From NCBI GenBank assembly GCA_029556915.1, contig JAKQIT010000074.1, positions 1-64,000 of the forward strand: a stretch of 64,000 nt of DNA, written 5' to 3'. This stretch comes from Pseudomonadota bacterium. GTDB taxonomy: Bacteria; Pseudomonadota; Gammaproteobacteria; Burkholderiales; Methylophilaceae. The notes beneath the pieces were generated by a model that made no database searches, was not told the origin of the DNA, and saw only the letters and a list, made by a program, of their open reading frames with translations. The position numbers and the translations under genes were made by a program. Shown here in pieces: positions 44,575-53,558 of the stretch (positions are counted from its first letter, which is position 1; each line of letters starts with the position of its first letter).

Positions 44575-44608
44575 TTTTGCCTTTACACTTTAGTTAAAAT
44601 CGAAAAAC

Positions 44609-44962
44609 CTATTCGTGTTCGCGTGCGTGATTTAGGCTATAACGTGGCAATTCGACGACTAAAGGCGTTTGCCCTACTTTCACTTGGCAAGATAAGCGCG
44701 AGGTGGGCGTTAATCCCCAAGCTTTGTCTAACTGGTCTTCTTCTTCATCTGTAGCAACATTGAGTGATTTATAGCCTTCACGAATAATGATATGGCAAGT
44801 ACTACAAGCGCTGACGCCATCGCAGGCGTGTTCAATTTCAACGCCAGCACTGAGCAAGGCATCGCAAAGCACTTTACCAGGCTTAATTTCAAGTTCCATA
44901 CCATTGGGGCAAGTGTCAGGATGCGGCAGTACCGTGACTTTAGTGAGGCTTATTTGGCTCAT
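44609..44962 (-). CDS. fdx: Adrenodoxin-type [2Fe-2S] ferredoxin of the isc operon
   Basis: A 117-residue vertebrate-type ferredoxin: [20 protein letters not shown] and [10 protein letters not shown] carry the four ligands, and the N-terminus [21 protein letters not shown] is characteristic of isc Fdx. It provides electrons to IscS/IscU during cluster formation. Last gene of the operon, overlapping hscA by 4 nt. Confidence 0.94.
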   Translation of the reverse strand: MSQISLTKVTVLPHPDTCPNGMELEIKPGKVLCDALLSAGVEIEHACDGVSACSTCHIIIREGYKSLNVATDEEEDQLDKAWGLTPTSRLSCQVKVGQTPLVVELPRYSLNHAREHE

Positions 44963-46851
44963 ATATTGATGCTTTCAATTTGCTTACCAGAAAGTGCGTT
45001 ATTTATCGAAAGGTCCATACGGCGGTTTGCAAAGGTTGTTGTGGCTTCGTTTAATTCAGCCGTGGCTTCACGTAACGTTTGTAGGCTATTCGCATCACCT
45101 AAAATAAGCAGTTCTGCCAACTCGTAAATTTTCACCCAAACCGCGTCCCACTCCGCCTTGCTTAAAAGCTCATGCCCGCTTTCAGCCATTGCCGTTTCTG
45201 TTGCATCTAATAACTGACGCGCTTCAACTTGAGCCTCTCGCAAGGCACGCATATCTTTGTCATGCGCGGCGTTGGCTATCCCTGCTGAAAGCATTTTGGT
45301 GATTTCTGTATCTGTTAAACCATAAGAAGGTTTAACTGTAATTTGTGACTCATGCCCTGTCGTTTGCTCGCGAGCTGAAACTGACAGCAAACCATCCGCA
45401 TCCACTTGAAAAGTTACACGGATACGCGCTGCACCAGCCACCATTGCCGGAATGCCATGAAGTTCAAACCTTGCTAATGAGCGGCATTCTGCAACTAACT
45501 CACGCTCACCTTGCACCACATGAAAACTCATGGCGGTTTGACCATCTTTAAATGTAGTAAAGTCTTGCGCACGCGCTGCTGGAATAGTCACATTGCGCGG
45601 AATAATCTTCTCGCTCAAACCGCCCATGGTTTCAATGCCCAATGAAAGTGGAATGACATCTAGCAACAGCAATTCATCACCACCGTGATTCCCAGCCAAA
45701 GCATTAGCCTGTATGGCAGCGCCCAGCGCGACCACTTTATCTGGGTCTAGGTTTGTTAATGGTTCACGATAAAATAACTCACCAACGGCCAATCTTAAAT
45801 GTGGCATACGCGTTGCACCACCCACCAACACTACACCTTGCACATCTTCCATTTGCAAATCGGCATCACGCAAAGCGCGGCGCACGGGGCTAAATGTTTT
45901 GCTTAATAGTGGTTTGGTTAGCTCAATAAAGGTTTCACGGCTAAGGATGGTATTGACAGTGGATTTATCAGCTAATGTCGATGTAATCTCAGTGACAGCA
46001 TCCTCAGTCAATCGCTCTTTGGCTAAACGAGCTTCTGTTAAAAGCAAGCGCGTATCTTCTGCACTTAAGTTGCTCAATTTGAGTGTGGCCATCAGCCAAT
46101 CAAAAATAGCTCGATCAAAATCATCACCGCCAAGCGCTGAGTCACCACTAGTGGCTAGCACTTCAAATACGCCGCGAGTTAATCGGAGAATTGAAAAGTC
46201 GAAAGTACCGCCACCTAAGTCATAGACACAGTAAATACCTTCTGACGCATTATCTAAACCGTAAGCGATTGCGGCGGCTGTTGGTTCATTAAGCAGCCTT
46301 AAAACCGACAATCCAGCTAATCGTGCAGCATCTTTAGTGGCTTGGCGTTGAGCATCATCAAAATAGGCAGGCACGGTAATCACTGCGCCTGAAAGTTCAC
46401 CGCCAAGACTTTCTTCTGCACGTATTCGCAATACTTTTAGAATTTCAGCGGAAATCTCAACTGGGCTTAATTCGCCCAACACTGTTTTAAGCTTAACCAA
46501 ACCGTTGGATTCATCGCTAGATGATTCGACAAACTGATATGGCATACTGGCTGCATCGGCTATATCTTCTATGCCGCGTCCCATAAAACGCTTCACCGAA
46601 ACAATGGTGTTGTGAGGATCTTTAGCCGCATTGCTGCGTGCTTCCCAGCCTACATCTATTAATCCATCTGCTTGATAATGCACCACCGAAGGAAGTAATG
46701 TACGCCCTGCTTCATCAGGCAAAGCAACAGCTGTACCGCTACGAACTGAGGCCACTAGAGAATGTGTAGTGCCTAAATCTATGCCAACTGCTAACCGATG
46801 CTGATGTGGTGCAGCGCTTTGGCCTGGCTCCGTAATCTGTAAAAGTGCCAT
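44959..46851 (-). CDS. hscA: HscA, Hsp70-type Fe-S assembly chaperone
   Basis: A 630-residue Hsp70 paralogue that releases clusters from IscU. It has [32 protein letters not shown], and [20 protein letters not shown] in the ATPase domain and a substrate domain of about 240 residues. The ATG at 46851 is preferred over 46869, as it begins the conserved MALLQI N-terminus. Confidence 0.95.
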   Translation of the reverse strand: MALLQITEPGQSAAPHQHRLAVGIDLGTTHSLVASVRSGTAVALPDEAGRTLLPSVVHYQADGLIDVGWEARSNAAKDPHNTIVSVKRFMGRGIEDIADAASMPYQFVESSSDESNGLVKLKTVLGELSPVEISAEILKVLRIRAEESLGGELSGAVITVPAYFDDAQRQATKDAARLAGLSVLRLLNEPTAAAIAYGLDNASEGIYCVYDLGGGTFDFSILRLTRGVFEVLATSGDSALGGDDFDRAIFDWLMATLKLSNLSAEDTRLLLTEARLAKERLTEDAVTEITSTLADKSTVNTILSRETFIELTKPLLSKTFSPVRRALRDADLQMEDVQGVVLVGGATRMPHLRLAVGELFYREPLTNLDPDKVVALGAAIQANALAGNHGGDELLLLDVIPLSLGIETMGGLSEKIIPRNVTIPAARAQDFTTFKDGQTAMSFHVVQGERELVAECRSLARFELHGIPAMVAGAARIRVTFQVDADGLLSVSAREQTTGHESQITVKPSYGLTDTEITKMLSAGIANAAHDKDMRALREAQVEARQLLDATETAMAESGHELLSKAEWDAVWVKIYELAELLILGDANSLQTLREATAELNEATTTFANRRMDLSINNALSGKQIESINI

Positions 46852-46880
46852 GGATAATTCTCTAAACACTCATTAAATTA

Positions 46881-47411
46881 TTAATTTTGGCAGCTGATTT
46901 TATCGAGCGCTTCGCCTATCTCTATGCGCAATCTCTCATAAAAACGTAACTCGTTGACACGTAATTCAGCAGCGGCGTAATCAGCTTGCAAATCTAAAAC
47001 CACCTCTATTTCATTCACCTGTAAGCCAATTTTATGTTTTAAGCGTTTAGCTAACGCTTCTAATACAATCACATCTCGGCTTGAAACAGCTTCTACAATC
47101 GCCTCTCGCCATTCCATTTGTGCCATTAAAAAGCTATTTGAAAGTGCTTGGCTTACTTCAGCTTTGCCTGACAGGTTAATCAAAAATTGTGCGCGACTTG
47201 TTGGGTTTCGCAGGGTTTGATAACCATCGTTTATCAAAGTAGATTGCTGCAAAGCAATCCGTTGCTCTGATTGTGAGTTGTTTGCATGTTTATCTGGATG
47301 TGCTTCTGACTGAAGTTGACGGAAAGCCCGCTCTAAGCTGTTTAAATCGATACTAAAGCGTGGCGCTAATCCAAACAGTTCGAAGTAATTAGTTTCAGTC
47401 AAAGTTTGCAT
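46881..47411 (-). CDS. hscB: HscB, J-domain co-chaperone
   Basis: A 176-residue J-protein that brings IscU to HscA. The J domain is at the N-terminus (NYFELFGLAPRFSIDLNSLE, SEAHPDKHANN with the HPD motif), followed by a helical IscU-binding domain. The ATG at 47411 lies 5 nt after the iscA stop codon and starts the usual MQTL sequence. Confidence 0.93.
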   Translation of the reverse strand: MQTLTETNYFELFGLAPRFSIDLNSLERAFRQLQSEAHPDKHANNSQSEQRIALQQSTLINDGYQTLRNPTSRAQFLINLSGKAEVSQALSNSFLMAQMEWREAIVEAVSSRDVIVLEALAKRLKHKIGLQVNEIEVVLDLQADYAAAELRVNELRFYERLRIEIGEALDKISCQN

Positions 47412-47416
47412 AAACG

Positions 47417-47740
47417 TTAAACGCTGAAACTCTCGCCGCAACCGCAATTAGCTGTGGCATTTGGATTATTGAATTTAAAGCCTTCGTTTAGGCCTTCTTT
47501 GGCATAATCCAACTCTGTACCATCCATATATACCAAGCTAGTTGGATCCACTAACACCTTAACCCCATTGCTTTCAAAAATAATATCTTCAGGTAAAGCT
47601 TCATCCACAAATTCTAGGGTATAAGCCATACCTGAGCAGCCAGATGTCTTAACCCCTAGACGCAAACCAATCCCTTTACCGCGGCTATCTAAAAATTTTT
47701 GCACACGTGCTGCAGCAACTGTCGTCAGAGTAACGGCCAT
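47417..47740 (-). CDS. iscA: IscA, A-type Fe-S carrier
   Basis: A 107-residue A-type carrier with the three cysteines in [14 protein letters not shown] and [11 protein letters not shown]. The start at 47740 (AGGGGAATT upstream) gives the standard [15 protein letters not shown]-terminus. It sits between erpA and hscB, as in canonical isc operons but with erpA inserted before it. Confidence 0.93.
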   Translation of the reverse strand: MAVTLTTVAAARVQKFLDSRGKGIGLRLGVKTSGCSGMAYTLEFVDEALPEDIIFESNGVKVLVDPTSLVYMDGTELDYAKEGLNEGFKFNNPNATANCGCGESFSV

Positions 47741-47750
47741 ACTAATTCCC

Positions 47751-48128
47751 CTATACTGAAAATGAACTACCGCAGCCACATGTTGCTGTAGCATTTGGAT
47801 TTGTGATAACAAAGCGTGAACCTTCTAAGCCTTCTTGGTAATCAATCGTCGCGCCAACTAAATATTGGTAACTCATTGCATCAACCAATAAGGTCACACC
47901 CTCTTTTTCTAGCGCCAAATCATCTTCAGCCACTTGGTCATCAAAAGCAAAGCTGTATTGAAAACCTGAACATCCACCACCCGTTACGTAAACACGTAAC
48001 TTGAGTGAAGCATCACCTTCTTCTATAAGCATTTCACCTACTTTGCTCGCTGCATTTGTGGTGAAAATAATTGGAGCCAAAGCTGGATCAGTAAGCTCGG
48101 TTGATTCAATTGTAGCGGTATCAGACAT
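47751..48128 (-). CDS. erpA: ErpA-like A-type Fe-S insertion protein
   Basis: A 125-residue protein with [17 protein letters not shown] and [10 protein letters not shown]. The FQYSF sequence and the N-terminal [20 protein letters not shown] identify the ErpA branch rather than IscA. Its insertion between iscU and iscA is unusual, since erpA is normally a stand-alone housekeeping gene. This suggests a nif-dedicated copy. Confidence 0.9.
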   Translation of the reverse strand: MSDTATIESTELTDPALAPIIFTTNAASKVGEMLIEEGDASLKLRVYVTGGGCSGFQYSFAFDDQVAEDDLALEKEGVTLLVDAMSYQYLVGATIDYQEGLEGSRFVITNPNATATCGCGSSFSV

Positions 48129-48153
48129 ATCAATACTCCATCAAGTTTAAGAT

Positions 48154-48573
48154 TTAAGCAGCAGATTTACAGGCGTTATAACCTTCGTCTTCAGTAACAT
48201 TTTTACTACGATAATCAGAGATAGCTGCGCGAATCGCGTCTTCAGCCAACACTGAGCAGTGAATTTTTACAGGCGGCAAGGCCAACTCTTCTGCAATATG
48301 GGTATTTTTAATATCTAACGCTTGGTCTAGTGTTTTGCCTTTAAGCATTTCTGTCACTAATGAAGATGACGCAATCGCGGAGCCACAACCGTAGGTTTTA
48401 AATTTTGCATCTTCGATAAAACCAGCATCATTAACCTTGATTTGAAGCTTCATTACGTCACCACAAGCGGGAGCGCCTACCATGCCAGTCCCAACATCTT
48501 GGTCTTCTGCATCAAAAGCACCTACATTGCGTGGGTTTTCGTAGTGATCTAATACTTTGTCGCTATATGCCAT
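48154..48573 (-). CDS. iscU: IscU, Fe-S scaffold
   Basis: A 139-residue scaffold on which [2Fe-2S] clusters form. Conserved ligands are in GAPACGDVMKLQIKV, KTYGCGSAIASSSLVTEM, and VKIHCSVLAEDAI; LPPVK, the HscA-binding motif, is present. It lacks the middle and C-terminal domains of NifU. With no nifU in the window this is the likely scaffold for nitrogenase clusters. Confidence 0.96.
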   Translation of the reverse strand: MAYSDKVLDHYENPRNVGAFDAEDQDVGTGMVGAPACGDVMKLQIKVNDAGFIEDAKFKTYGCGSAIASSSLVTEMLKGKTLDQALDIKNTHIAEELALPPVKIHCSVLAEDAIRAAISDYRSKNVTEDEGYNACKSAA

Positions 48574-48593
48574 CTTATTCTCCTAATGATGTA

Positions 48594-49841
48594 TTACGCC
48601 GCAACTGCTTCAGGTTCGCGATGCGACTCTGTGCCATGCACCCAACTCACTGAGGCAATATCTATGCCCGCCTTGAACATATCCCATAGTGGCGACAAGT
48701 CACGCAACAGCCCTACTTTTGTTTTAATTAGCTCAATGGCGTAATCAACGTCTGCTTCTGTGGTGTAGCGACCAATTGAAAAGCGTATGGAAGAATGTGC
48801 CAACTCGTCCTCTCGACCAATGGCACGCAGTACATAAGAAGGCTCGAGGCTTGATGAAGTACATGCAGAACCACTTGATACTGCGATGCCTTTAACCGCC
48901 ATCATGAGAGATTCACCCTCAACATAGTTAAAGCTTACGTTGAGGTTATGCGGTACACGTTGGTCTAAATCTCCGTTTAAATACACTTCTTCAATGCCTG
49001 AGAGACCTGCCCAAAGCTTGTCGCGCAAGACTCTGATACGTGCGTTTTCTTCAGCCATTTCAGCTCTAGCTATATTAAATGCCTCGCCCATGCCGACAAT
49101 TTGATGTACAGGCAAGGTGCCAGAACGAAAGCCGCGTTCATGTCCGCCACCGTGTATTTGTGCCTCTAAACGAATACGCGGCTTGCGGCACACATACAAA
49201 GCGCCAATGCCTTTGGGTCCATAAGTTTTATGCGCAGAAAAACTCATCAAATCCACAGGAAGTTTTGCTAAATCAATCTCGACTTTACCAGTTGCTTGCG
49301 CGGAATCCACATGGAAAATAATACCTTTCTCACGACAAATATTACCAATCGTGACAATATCTTGAATAACACCGATTTCATTATTCACCAACATCACAGA
49401 AACCAAACTAGTGTCTGGCTGAATGGCAGCCTTAAATGTATCTAAATCAATCAAACCGTTTTCTAGAGGTGCAAGATAGGTAGCACTAAAGCCTTCGCGC
49501 TCCAGCTCACGAAAAGTATCCAGTACTGCTTTATGCTCAGTCTTAATGGTAATCAGATGTTTGCCATTAGCCGCATAAAAGTGTGCTGCGCCCTTGATAG
49601 CAAGATTGTTAGACTCTGTCGCACCTGAAGTCCAAACAATCTCCTTAGGGTCACAATTCACCAGCGTTGCAACCTGCTCACGCGCCTTTTCTACCGCCGC
49701 CTCTGCATCCCAACCATAAGCATGGCTTCGCGAAGCAGGGTTGCCAAAAACTTGCGTGAGGTATGGCATCATTTTCTCTGCCACGCGGGAATCCACGGGC
49801 GTAGTTGCGGAATAATCCAGATAAATTGGCAAGTTAGTCAT
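48594..49841 (-). CDS. iscS: IscS, cysteine desulfurase
   Basis: PLP enzyme supplying sulfur to IscU. The 415-residue protein shows [19 protein letters not shown], the PLP lysine in [14 protein letters not shown] and the active cysteine in [17 protein letters not shown]. The longer frame to 49910 crosses the sigma-54 promoter at 49881-49896, so translation cannot start there from that promoter; the ATG at 49841 gives the normal IscS N-terminus. No iscR precedes it. First gene of the isc operon. Confidence 0.95.
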   Translation of the reverse strand: MTNLPIYLDYSATTPVDSRVAEKMMPYLTQVFGNPASRSHAYGWDAEAAVEKAREQVATLVNCDPKEIVWTSGATESNNLAIKGAAHFYAANGKHLITIKTEHKAVLDTFRELEREGFSATYLAPLENGLIDLDTFKAAIQPDTSLVSVMLVNNEIGVIQDIVTIGNICREKGIIFHVDSAQATGKVEIDLAKLPVDLMSFSAHKTYGPKGIGALYVCRKPRIRLEAQIHGGGHERGFRSGTLPVHQIVGMGEAFNIARAEMAEENARIRVLRDKLWAGLSGIEEVYLNGDLDQRVPHNLNVSFNYVEGESLMMAVKGIAVSSGSACTSSSLEPSYVLRAIGREDELAHSSIRFSIGRYTTEADVDYAIELIKTKVGLLRDLSPLWDMFKAGIDIASVSWVHGTESHREPEAVAA

Positions 49842-49880
49842 ACAACACATCCCATTTAGAATACTAGTTAATACTAAACT

Positions 49881-49896
49881 AGCAATCCTCGTGCCA
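49881..49896 (-). promoter_or_regulatory. sigma-54 promoter of the isc operon
   Basis: Minus-strand TGGCACGAGGATTGCT is a perfect -24/-12 match, about 40 nt upstream of the iscS ATG. Confidence 0.85.
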
Positions 49897-49912
49897 AAGA
49901 TTATCAACATCT

Positions 49913-49925
49913 CAACATATTGATT
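49913..49925 (-). promoter_or_regulatory. IHF site upstream of the isc promoter
   Basis: CAACATATTGATT is the reverse complement of an exact WATCAANNNNTTR match, between the NifA site and the -24 box. Confidence 0.5.
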
Positions 49926-49979
49926 TTAAATGTATTTATATTTTAATGCCAAAAATAGCCACATTAATATTGTCGTAAT

Positions 49980-49995
49980 TGTCGTGTTGCTTACA
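49980..49995. promoter_or_regulatory. NifA site for the isc operon
   Basis: TGTCGTGTTGCTTACA is an exact TGT-N10-ACA, 84 bp upstream of the -24 box. Confidence 0.75.
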
Positions 49996-50073
49996 ACACG
50001 TGCGCTTATCAATTACGCAATTACAATGTGGCCATTATTAGTGGATTACGCCTGCAGCAGGAATTAGAATGTA

Positions 50074-50394
50074 TTGCAATTAGATGGCTTAAGAAGTAAA
50101 AGCTGGACCGAGTTCTCTTGGGAATATGCACCGCATTCAGACTTTGTTTTTACTGTTTGTGACAATGCTGCAGGTAAAGTATGTCCAATCTGGTCATGTC
50201 ACCCGATAACATTTCATTGGAGTATTGAAGACCCTTCTGGGGTGGAGGGTAGCAATCAAGAAAAGCTATTAGACATTCAAAGGAGTTGTCGATATATAGA
50301 AAACCGTATTAAACTTTTTACTACACTACCCTTCGACAAACTTGATAGTTTGAGAATGAAGGATGAAATCGAAGCAATTGGGGCAATTAAGTAA
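50074..50394 (+). pseudogene. Truncated arsenate reductase (ArsC, LMW phosphatase type), N-terminus lost
   Basis: About 105 codons match the C-terminal two thirds of thioredoxin-linked ArsC: LDGLRSKSWTEF, DFVFTVCDNAAGKVCPIWS, HPITFHWSIEDPSGVEGSNQ and a C-terminal KDEIEAIG. The N-terminal third with the catalytic CX5R loop is missing, and the frame is closed by a TAG at 50065-50067 just upstream. The first possible start (TTG at 50074) has no ribosome binding site. It is a remnant at the right edge of the nif region, perhaps cut by the event that placed the cluster here. Confidence 0.78.
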
Positions 50395-50668
50395 GGTGAC
50401 CAATTCACTCCAAGTAGAGATAAAAGTATGAGGTAGATTCTGATTTATGACCTGTTTAGGCCGATTGCAGCAGGACAAGCGTTACTAATGAACTTCCTCT
50501 TTGGGTCGGAAGCTCTGATTTTCAATGGTAGCCTACGGGGTTAAAATTTAATATCAAACATTTATTAGATCCAACTTTACTAAAGTCTGTGGCTGAATAT
50601 TTGCATTACCGCATCTGTGTCGGCGAGTCAGATTAAACTCTAAAATTACTCGGAAAAAATCCTCAATT

Positions 50669-50702
50669 TTGGGGTTAAGCACGAATCCCCGTGGGGACGC
50701 CA
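50669..50702 (+). repeat. Right copy of motif TTGGGG-N14-CCGTGGGGACGCCA
   Basis: TTGGGG at 50669-50674 and CCGTGGGGACGCCA at 50689-50702 with a 14-nt spacer, identical in both blocks, spacing and orientation to 2677-2710. Confidence 0.6.
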
Positions 50703-50877
50703 GTTTTTCAGCATTAAACTAATGTTATTGAAACGCTATGTTCGATAAATCACGCATCAATATGCGTTGGCGTTTTATTTGCATGCAAAATAAAAATATT
50801 AAAAAGTGCTAAAATTTACGATGTCATGCATAGAAAATAATATTTAAAATAGGTTACATTATCTTCCGAGAAAAAAT

Positions 50878-50926
50878 CATCGCCCTGCAAGCCGCATAGA
50901 ATAAGGCTTACAGAGGCGCTCTCAGG
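50878..50926 (+). repeat. Dispersed hairpin repeat, copy B
   Basis: CGCCCTGCAAGCC (50881-50893), 11-nt loop beginning GCATAG, then GGCTTACAGAGGCG (50905-50918). It shares the AAGCCGCAT core and the AGAGG-GCT-GAAGAT tail with copy C. It lies downstream of the arsC remnant and of the converging phi gene. Confidence 0.7.
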
Positions 50927-50964
50927 AAGATACGCAAAATTAGCCCAAATTTAACGTAAAAAAA

Positions 50965-50990
50965 GCGAGTGATGTAAGTCACTCGCTTTT
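50965..50990. terminator. Bidirectional terminator after phi
   Basis: GCGAGTGA-N6-TCACTCGC flanked by an A-run on the left and a T-run on the right, so it can end transcription from either side. It is 18 nt beyond the phi stop codon. Confidence 0.88.
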
Positions 50991-51007
50991 TTTATTGGCG
51001 CTATAAG

Positions 51008-51550
51008 CTATTCTAAGTTTGCGTGGATTGCGCGCATACCTTCTTCAGTGAGCCCTTTAGCAAAAATCAAATCTGCTATCGTTGCCTCTAAGAAAATTAA
51101 CGTAGAAAGTTCAAATTGCGAACCCATTGGCATGCCTTTGGTGAGCGGGAAGCTATTGTCATTACCAACTTGAATCACTAAGTCAGCAACGTCAGCCATC
51201 GCTGATGATTTTTTCATTGAAATAACAGCTAATTTAGCACCGACTGATTTTGCTTTTTTAACAAATGGTAGCAATGTTTCTGTACCACCTGAGCCTGAAA
51301 CTAAAATCAACAAATCACCTGCTTTAATCGCTGGTGTGACCACTTCACCCACCATGCTAACATTGTAGCCAGCGTGTACTAAACGCATTGCAAAGAAGCG
51401 TGAAACAAGTAATGAGCGACCAGCACCGCCAATAAATGTGCGGCCAGCGCCTTCAACCAACTTTAATAACTCTGCAGATTTTGAGTTATCAGTTTCTGAC
51501 AAAATACTGGTTAATTTATCTAAAATAAGTTTTTGACTTGTACTCATCAT
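51008..51550 (-). CDS. phi: 6-phospho-3-hexuloisomerase
   Basis: Converts hexulose 6-phosphate to fructose 6-phosphate, the second step of formaldehyde fixation in the RuMP cycle. The 180-residue protein has a SIS sugar-isomerase fold: TFIGGAGRSLLVSRFFAMRL, DLLILVSGSGGTETLLPFV and GSQFELSTLIFLE. The first ATG (51550) and the next (51547) are both possible; AAAGGA lies 4 and 7 nt before them. It follows hps on the same strand, separated by a hairpin. Confidence 0.95.
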   Translation of the reverse strand: MMSTSQKLILDKLTSILSETDNSKSAELLKLVEGAGRTFIGGAGRSLLVSRFFAMRLVHAGYNVSMVGEVVTPAIKAGDLLILVSGSGGTETLLPFVKKAKSVGAKLAVISMKKSSAMADVADLVIQVGNDNSFPLTKGMPMGSQFELSTLIFLEATIADLIFAKGLTEEGMRAIHANLE

Positions 51551-51584
51551 TTTTCCTTTATTCTGTTTTACATCGTGTTAAATA

Positions 51585-51616
51585 AAAATCCCGACACATT
51601 ACTGAGTCGGGATTTT
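51585..51616 (-). terminator. Hairpin between hps and phi (possible attenuator)
   Basis: AAAATCCCGAC pairs perfectly with GTCGGGATTTT around a 10-nt loop. On the minus strand the stem ends in TTTT, so it can act as a terminator after hps, letting only part of the transcripts reach phi. That would explain higher hps than phi expression. Confidence 0.7.
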
Positions 51617-51656
51617 AATGGCTCGTATCAATAATTACTTATTGATAAAGTTAAAA

Positions 51657-52289
51657 TTAACCGTGAGCGATTTTTGTGATTTCTGCAGCAGCAGCAGCAG
51701 GATCAGCAGCACCGTAGATAGCAGCACCAGCAACGATGATAGTTGCACCAGCGTCACGTACTTGACCAGCTGTAGCAGCTTTAACGCCACCAGCAACAGA
51801 GATGTCAACACCCAAGTTCAAACCAGCAACAGCAGCTAAGTCAGCAAATGGAGTTTGACCAGCAGCTTGTTGGTCTAAACCAGTGTGAATACCGATGATG
51901 TGTGCACCAGCAGCAGCAACTTCTTTAGTTTTAGCAACTTTGTCAGCAACGTTGATCAAGTCAACTTGTGCTTTTTTGCCGTATTTGTTAGCTGCTTTAA
52001 TTACACCTTTGATTGTACCGATATCAGATACGCCTAAAACAACACAGATGTCTGCACCAGCTTTGTAAAATGGCTCTGACTCGTACTCACCAGCATCCAT
52101 TGTTTTCAAGTCAACTAAGATTTTGTTGTTTGGGAATTTAGCACGTAATGTTTCAAGCAATTTGATACCGTTGTGCTTGATGCATGGTGTACCGATTTCA
52201 AGAATGTCCACGTGTGGAGCAACAGCAGTTGCTAATGCAACAGTTGCGTCAAAGTCTAATGAATCTAATGCCATTTGGGTTAGTGCCAT
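51657..52289 (-). CDS. hps: 3-hexulose-6-phosphate synthase
   Basis: Condenses formaldehyde with ribulose 5-phosphate to hexulose 6-phosphate, the entry step of the RuMP cycle. The 210-residue TIM barrel has LEIGTPCIKHNG, the metal/substrate motif ILVDLKTMDAGEYE, and ISVAGGVKAATAG with the phosphate site IIVAGAAIYGAADPA. GGAGAAAAACC precedes the ATG. Codon use is strongly biased (repeated GCA/GCT), as expected of a very highly expressed gene. Confidence 0.97.
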   Translation of the reverse strand: MALTQMALDSLDFDATVALATAVAPHVDILEIGTPCIKHNGIKLLETLRAKFPNNKILVDLKTMDAGEYESEPFYKAGADICVVLGVSDIGTIKGVIKAANKYGKKAQVDLINVADKVAKTKEVAAAGAHIIGIHTGLDQQAAGQTPFADLAAVAGLNLGVDISVAGGVKAATAGQVRDAGATIIVAGAAIYGAADPAAAAAEITKIAHG

Positions 52290-52347
52290 GGTTTTTCTCC
52301 GATTGATTTATTAATTGAATTACAAATTACTACTTTTTTTAACGCTT

Positions 52348-52369
52348 AGAGCAAGACTGAACTTGCTCT
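52348..52369 (-). other. Hairpin in the hps leader
   Basis: AGAGCAAG-N6-CTTGCTCT, a perfect 8-bp stem about 60 nt upstream of the hps ATG. It lacks a T-run downstream on the hps strand, so it is more likely a leader structure than a terminator. Confidence 0.5.
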
Positions 52370-52414
52370 CAAAAGTTAGACGACTATGATAATTAGCCCG
52401 TGCTTTTGTGTCAA

Positions 52415-52447
52415 TGCCAAATAATGCCCAGTAGGTATTATTTGGCA
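52415..52447 (-). terminator. Hairpin after transaldolase
   Basis: TGCCAAATAAT pairs perfectly with ATTATTTGGCA around an 11-nt loop, 15 nt after the tal stop codon. The T-run is absent, so termination may be only partial. Confidence 0.55.
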
Positions 52448-52461
52448 ATTAATTTATAAGA

Positions 52462-53415
52462 TTACAATTTTGCTGCTAAAGCCGCTTCTAATTTACTTTG
52501 GTCGGCGACAAAGCCGCGAATGCCTTCAGCTAATTTTTCTGTTGCCATTGCATCCTGGTTGAGTTCAAAACGGAACTCTTCTTCAGTCATCTTAGCTGGA
52601 GCTGTTTTGGTTTTTCCGTTGTCTTTTAATACTTGCACCAAGGTGCCTTCTGTTGCAGCCAAATCTTGCAATAAGTTTGGAGAAACAGTTAAGCGATCGC
52701 AACCAGCTAAAGCAATCAATTCACCAGTGTTACGGAATGAAGCACCCATTACTACTGTTTTGTAGCCGTGCTCTTTGTAGTATTGGTAGATAGCACGCAC
52801 TGAAACCACACCCGGGTCAGTTTCTTGTGTGTATTCTGTACCTGGGTTTTTAGCTTTGTACCAGTCTAAAATACGACCCACGAATGGAGAAATCAAGAAC
52901 ACGCCTGCTTCAGCACAAGCACGGGCTTGACCGAAACCGAATAACAATGTGAGGTTACATTGGATACCTTCTTTTTCAAGAATTTCACCTGCTTTGATAC
53001 CTTCCCAAGTTGAAGCCAATTTAATTAACACGCGGTCTTTGCTCACGCCTGACTCTTCGTACAGTTTGATTAATTTACGGCCTTTGGCGACCATCGCTTC
53101 TAAGTTAAAAGACAACTTCGCATCAACTTCGGTCGAGATGCGGCCTGGCACCACTTTGGTGATTTCCGTACCAATCAACACCGCCAATTTGTCTGCCGCG
53201 TTTTCGATTTGCTCTGCTTTGCTGCCACCTTGCGCTTTTGCATATGCAATCGCAGTTTCAATTAATGGGGCGTATTGTGGCAATTGACTTGCTTTTAAAA
53301 CTAACGATGGGTTGGTTGTTGCATCAACTGGTTTAACCGCTTTAATCGCGTCAACATCGCCTGTATCCGCTACAATTGTTGTCATCGCCTTTAGTTGGTC
53401 TAGTAAGTTTGCCAT
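52462..53415 (-). CDS. tal: Transaldolase (TalB type)
   Basis: Transfers dihydroxyacetone between sugar phosphates and regenerates ribulose 5-phosphate in the RuMP cycle. The 317-residue protein has [18 protein letters not shown], the Schiff-base lysine in [20 protein letters not shown] and [20 protein letters not shown]. It precedes hps on the same strand with about 170 nt between, so formaldehyde fixation and regeneration genes are adjacent. Confidence 0.96.
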   Translation of the reverse strand: MANLLDQLKAMTTIVADTGDVDAIKAVKPVDATTNPSLVLKASQLPQYAPLIETAIAYAKAQGGSKAEQIENAADKLAVLIGTEITKVVPGRISTEVDAKLSFNLEAMVAKGRKLIKLYEESGVSKDRVLIKLASTWEGIKAGEILEKEGIQCNLTLLFGFGQARACAEAGVFLISPFVGRILDWYKAKNPGTEYTQETDPGVVSVRAIYQYYKEHGYKTVVMGASFRNTGELIALAGCDRLTVSPNLLQDLAATEGTLVQVLKDNGKTKTAPAKMTEEEFRFELNQDAMATEKLAEGIRGFVADQSKLEAALAAKL

Positions 53416-53558
53416 TGTTTTCTCCGTAAAAAATTAAATTATATTTCCGAGCTTGCACATTACTCGGTGTAAGTGAAAAATGGAGTTAGTGAATTGTTTA
53501 GGTTAACACTCAATATCAACGCTTAACACTCAAAACGATAAAGATTATAACTTAAAAA

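Larger units (their letters stand above)
50395..50964. other. Intergenic region with repeats, no gene
   Basis: About 570 bp without a credible gene. It holds the right copy of the 34-bp motif (50669-50702), the hairpin repeat copy B (50878-50926) and AT-rich sequence. The stretch 50420-50640 may be degenerate coding sequence, but I recognise no family. Confidence 0.5.

Noticed and set aside
50420..50640. Possible degenerate coding sequence after the arsC remnant
   Set aside because: Frames are short and broken, and no known family could be recognised, so no gene is called.
51008..53415. hps, phi and tal as part of the NifA regulon
   Set aside because: No -24/-12 box or TGT-N10-ACA site was found in front of tal or hps; they look like constitutive C1 genes.
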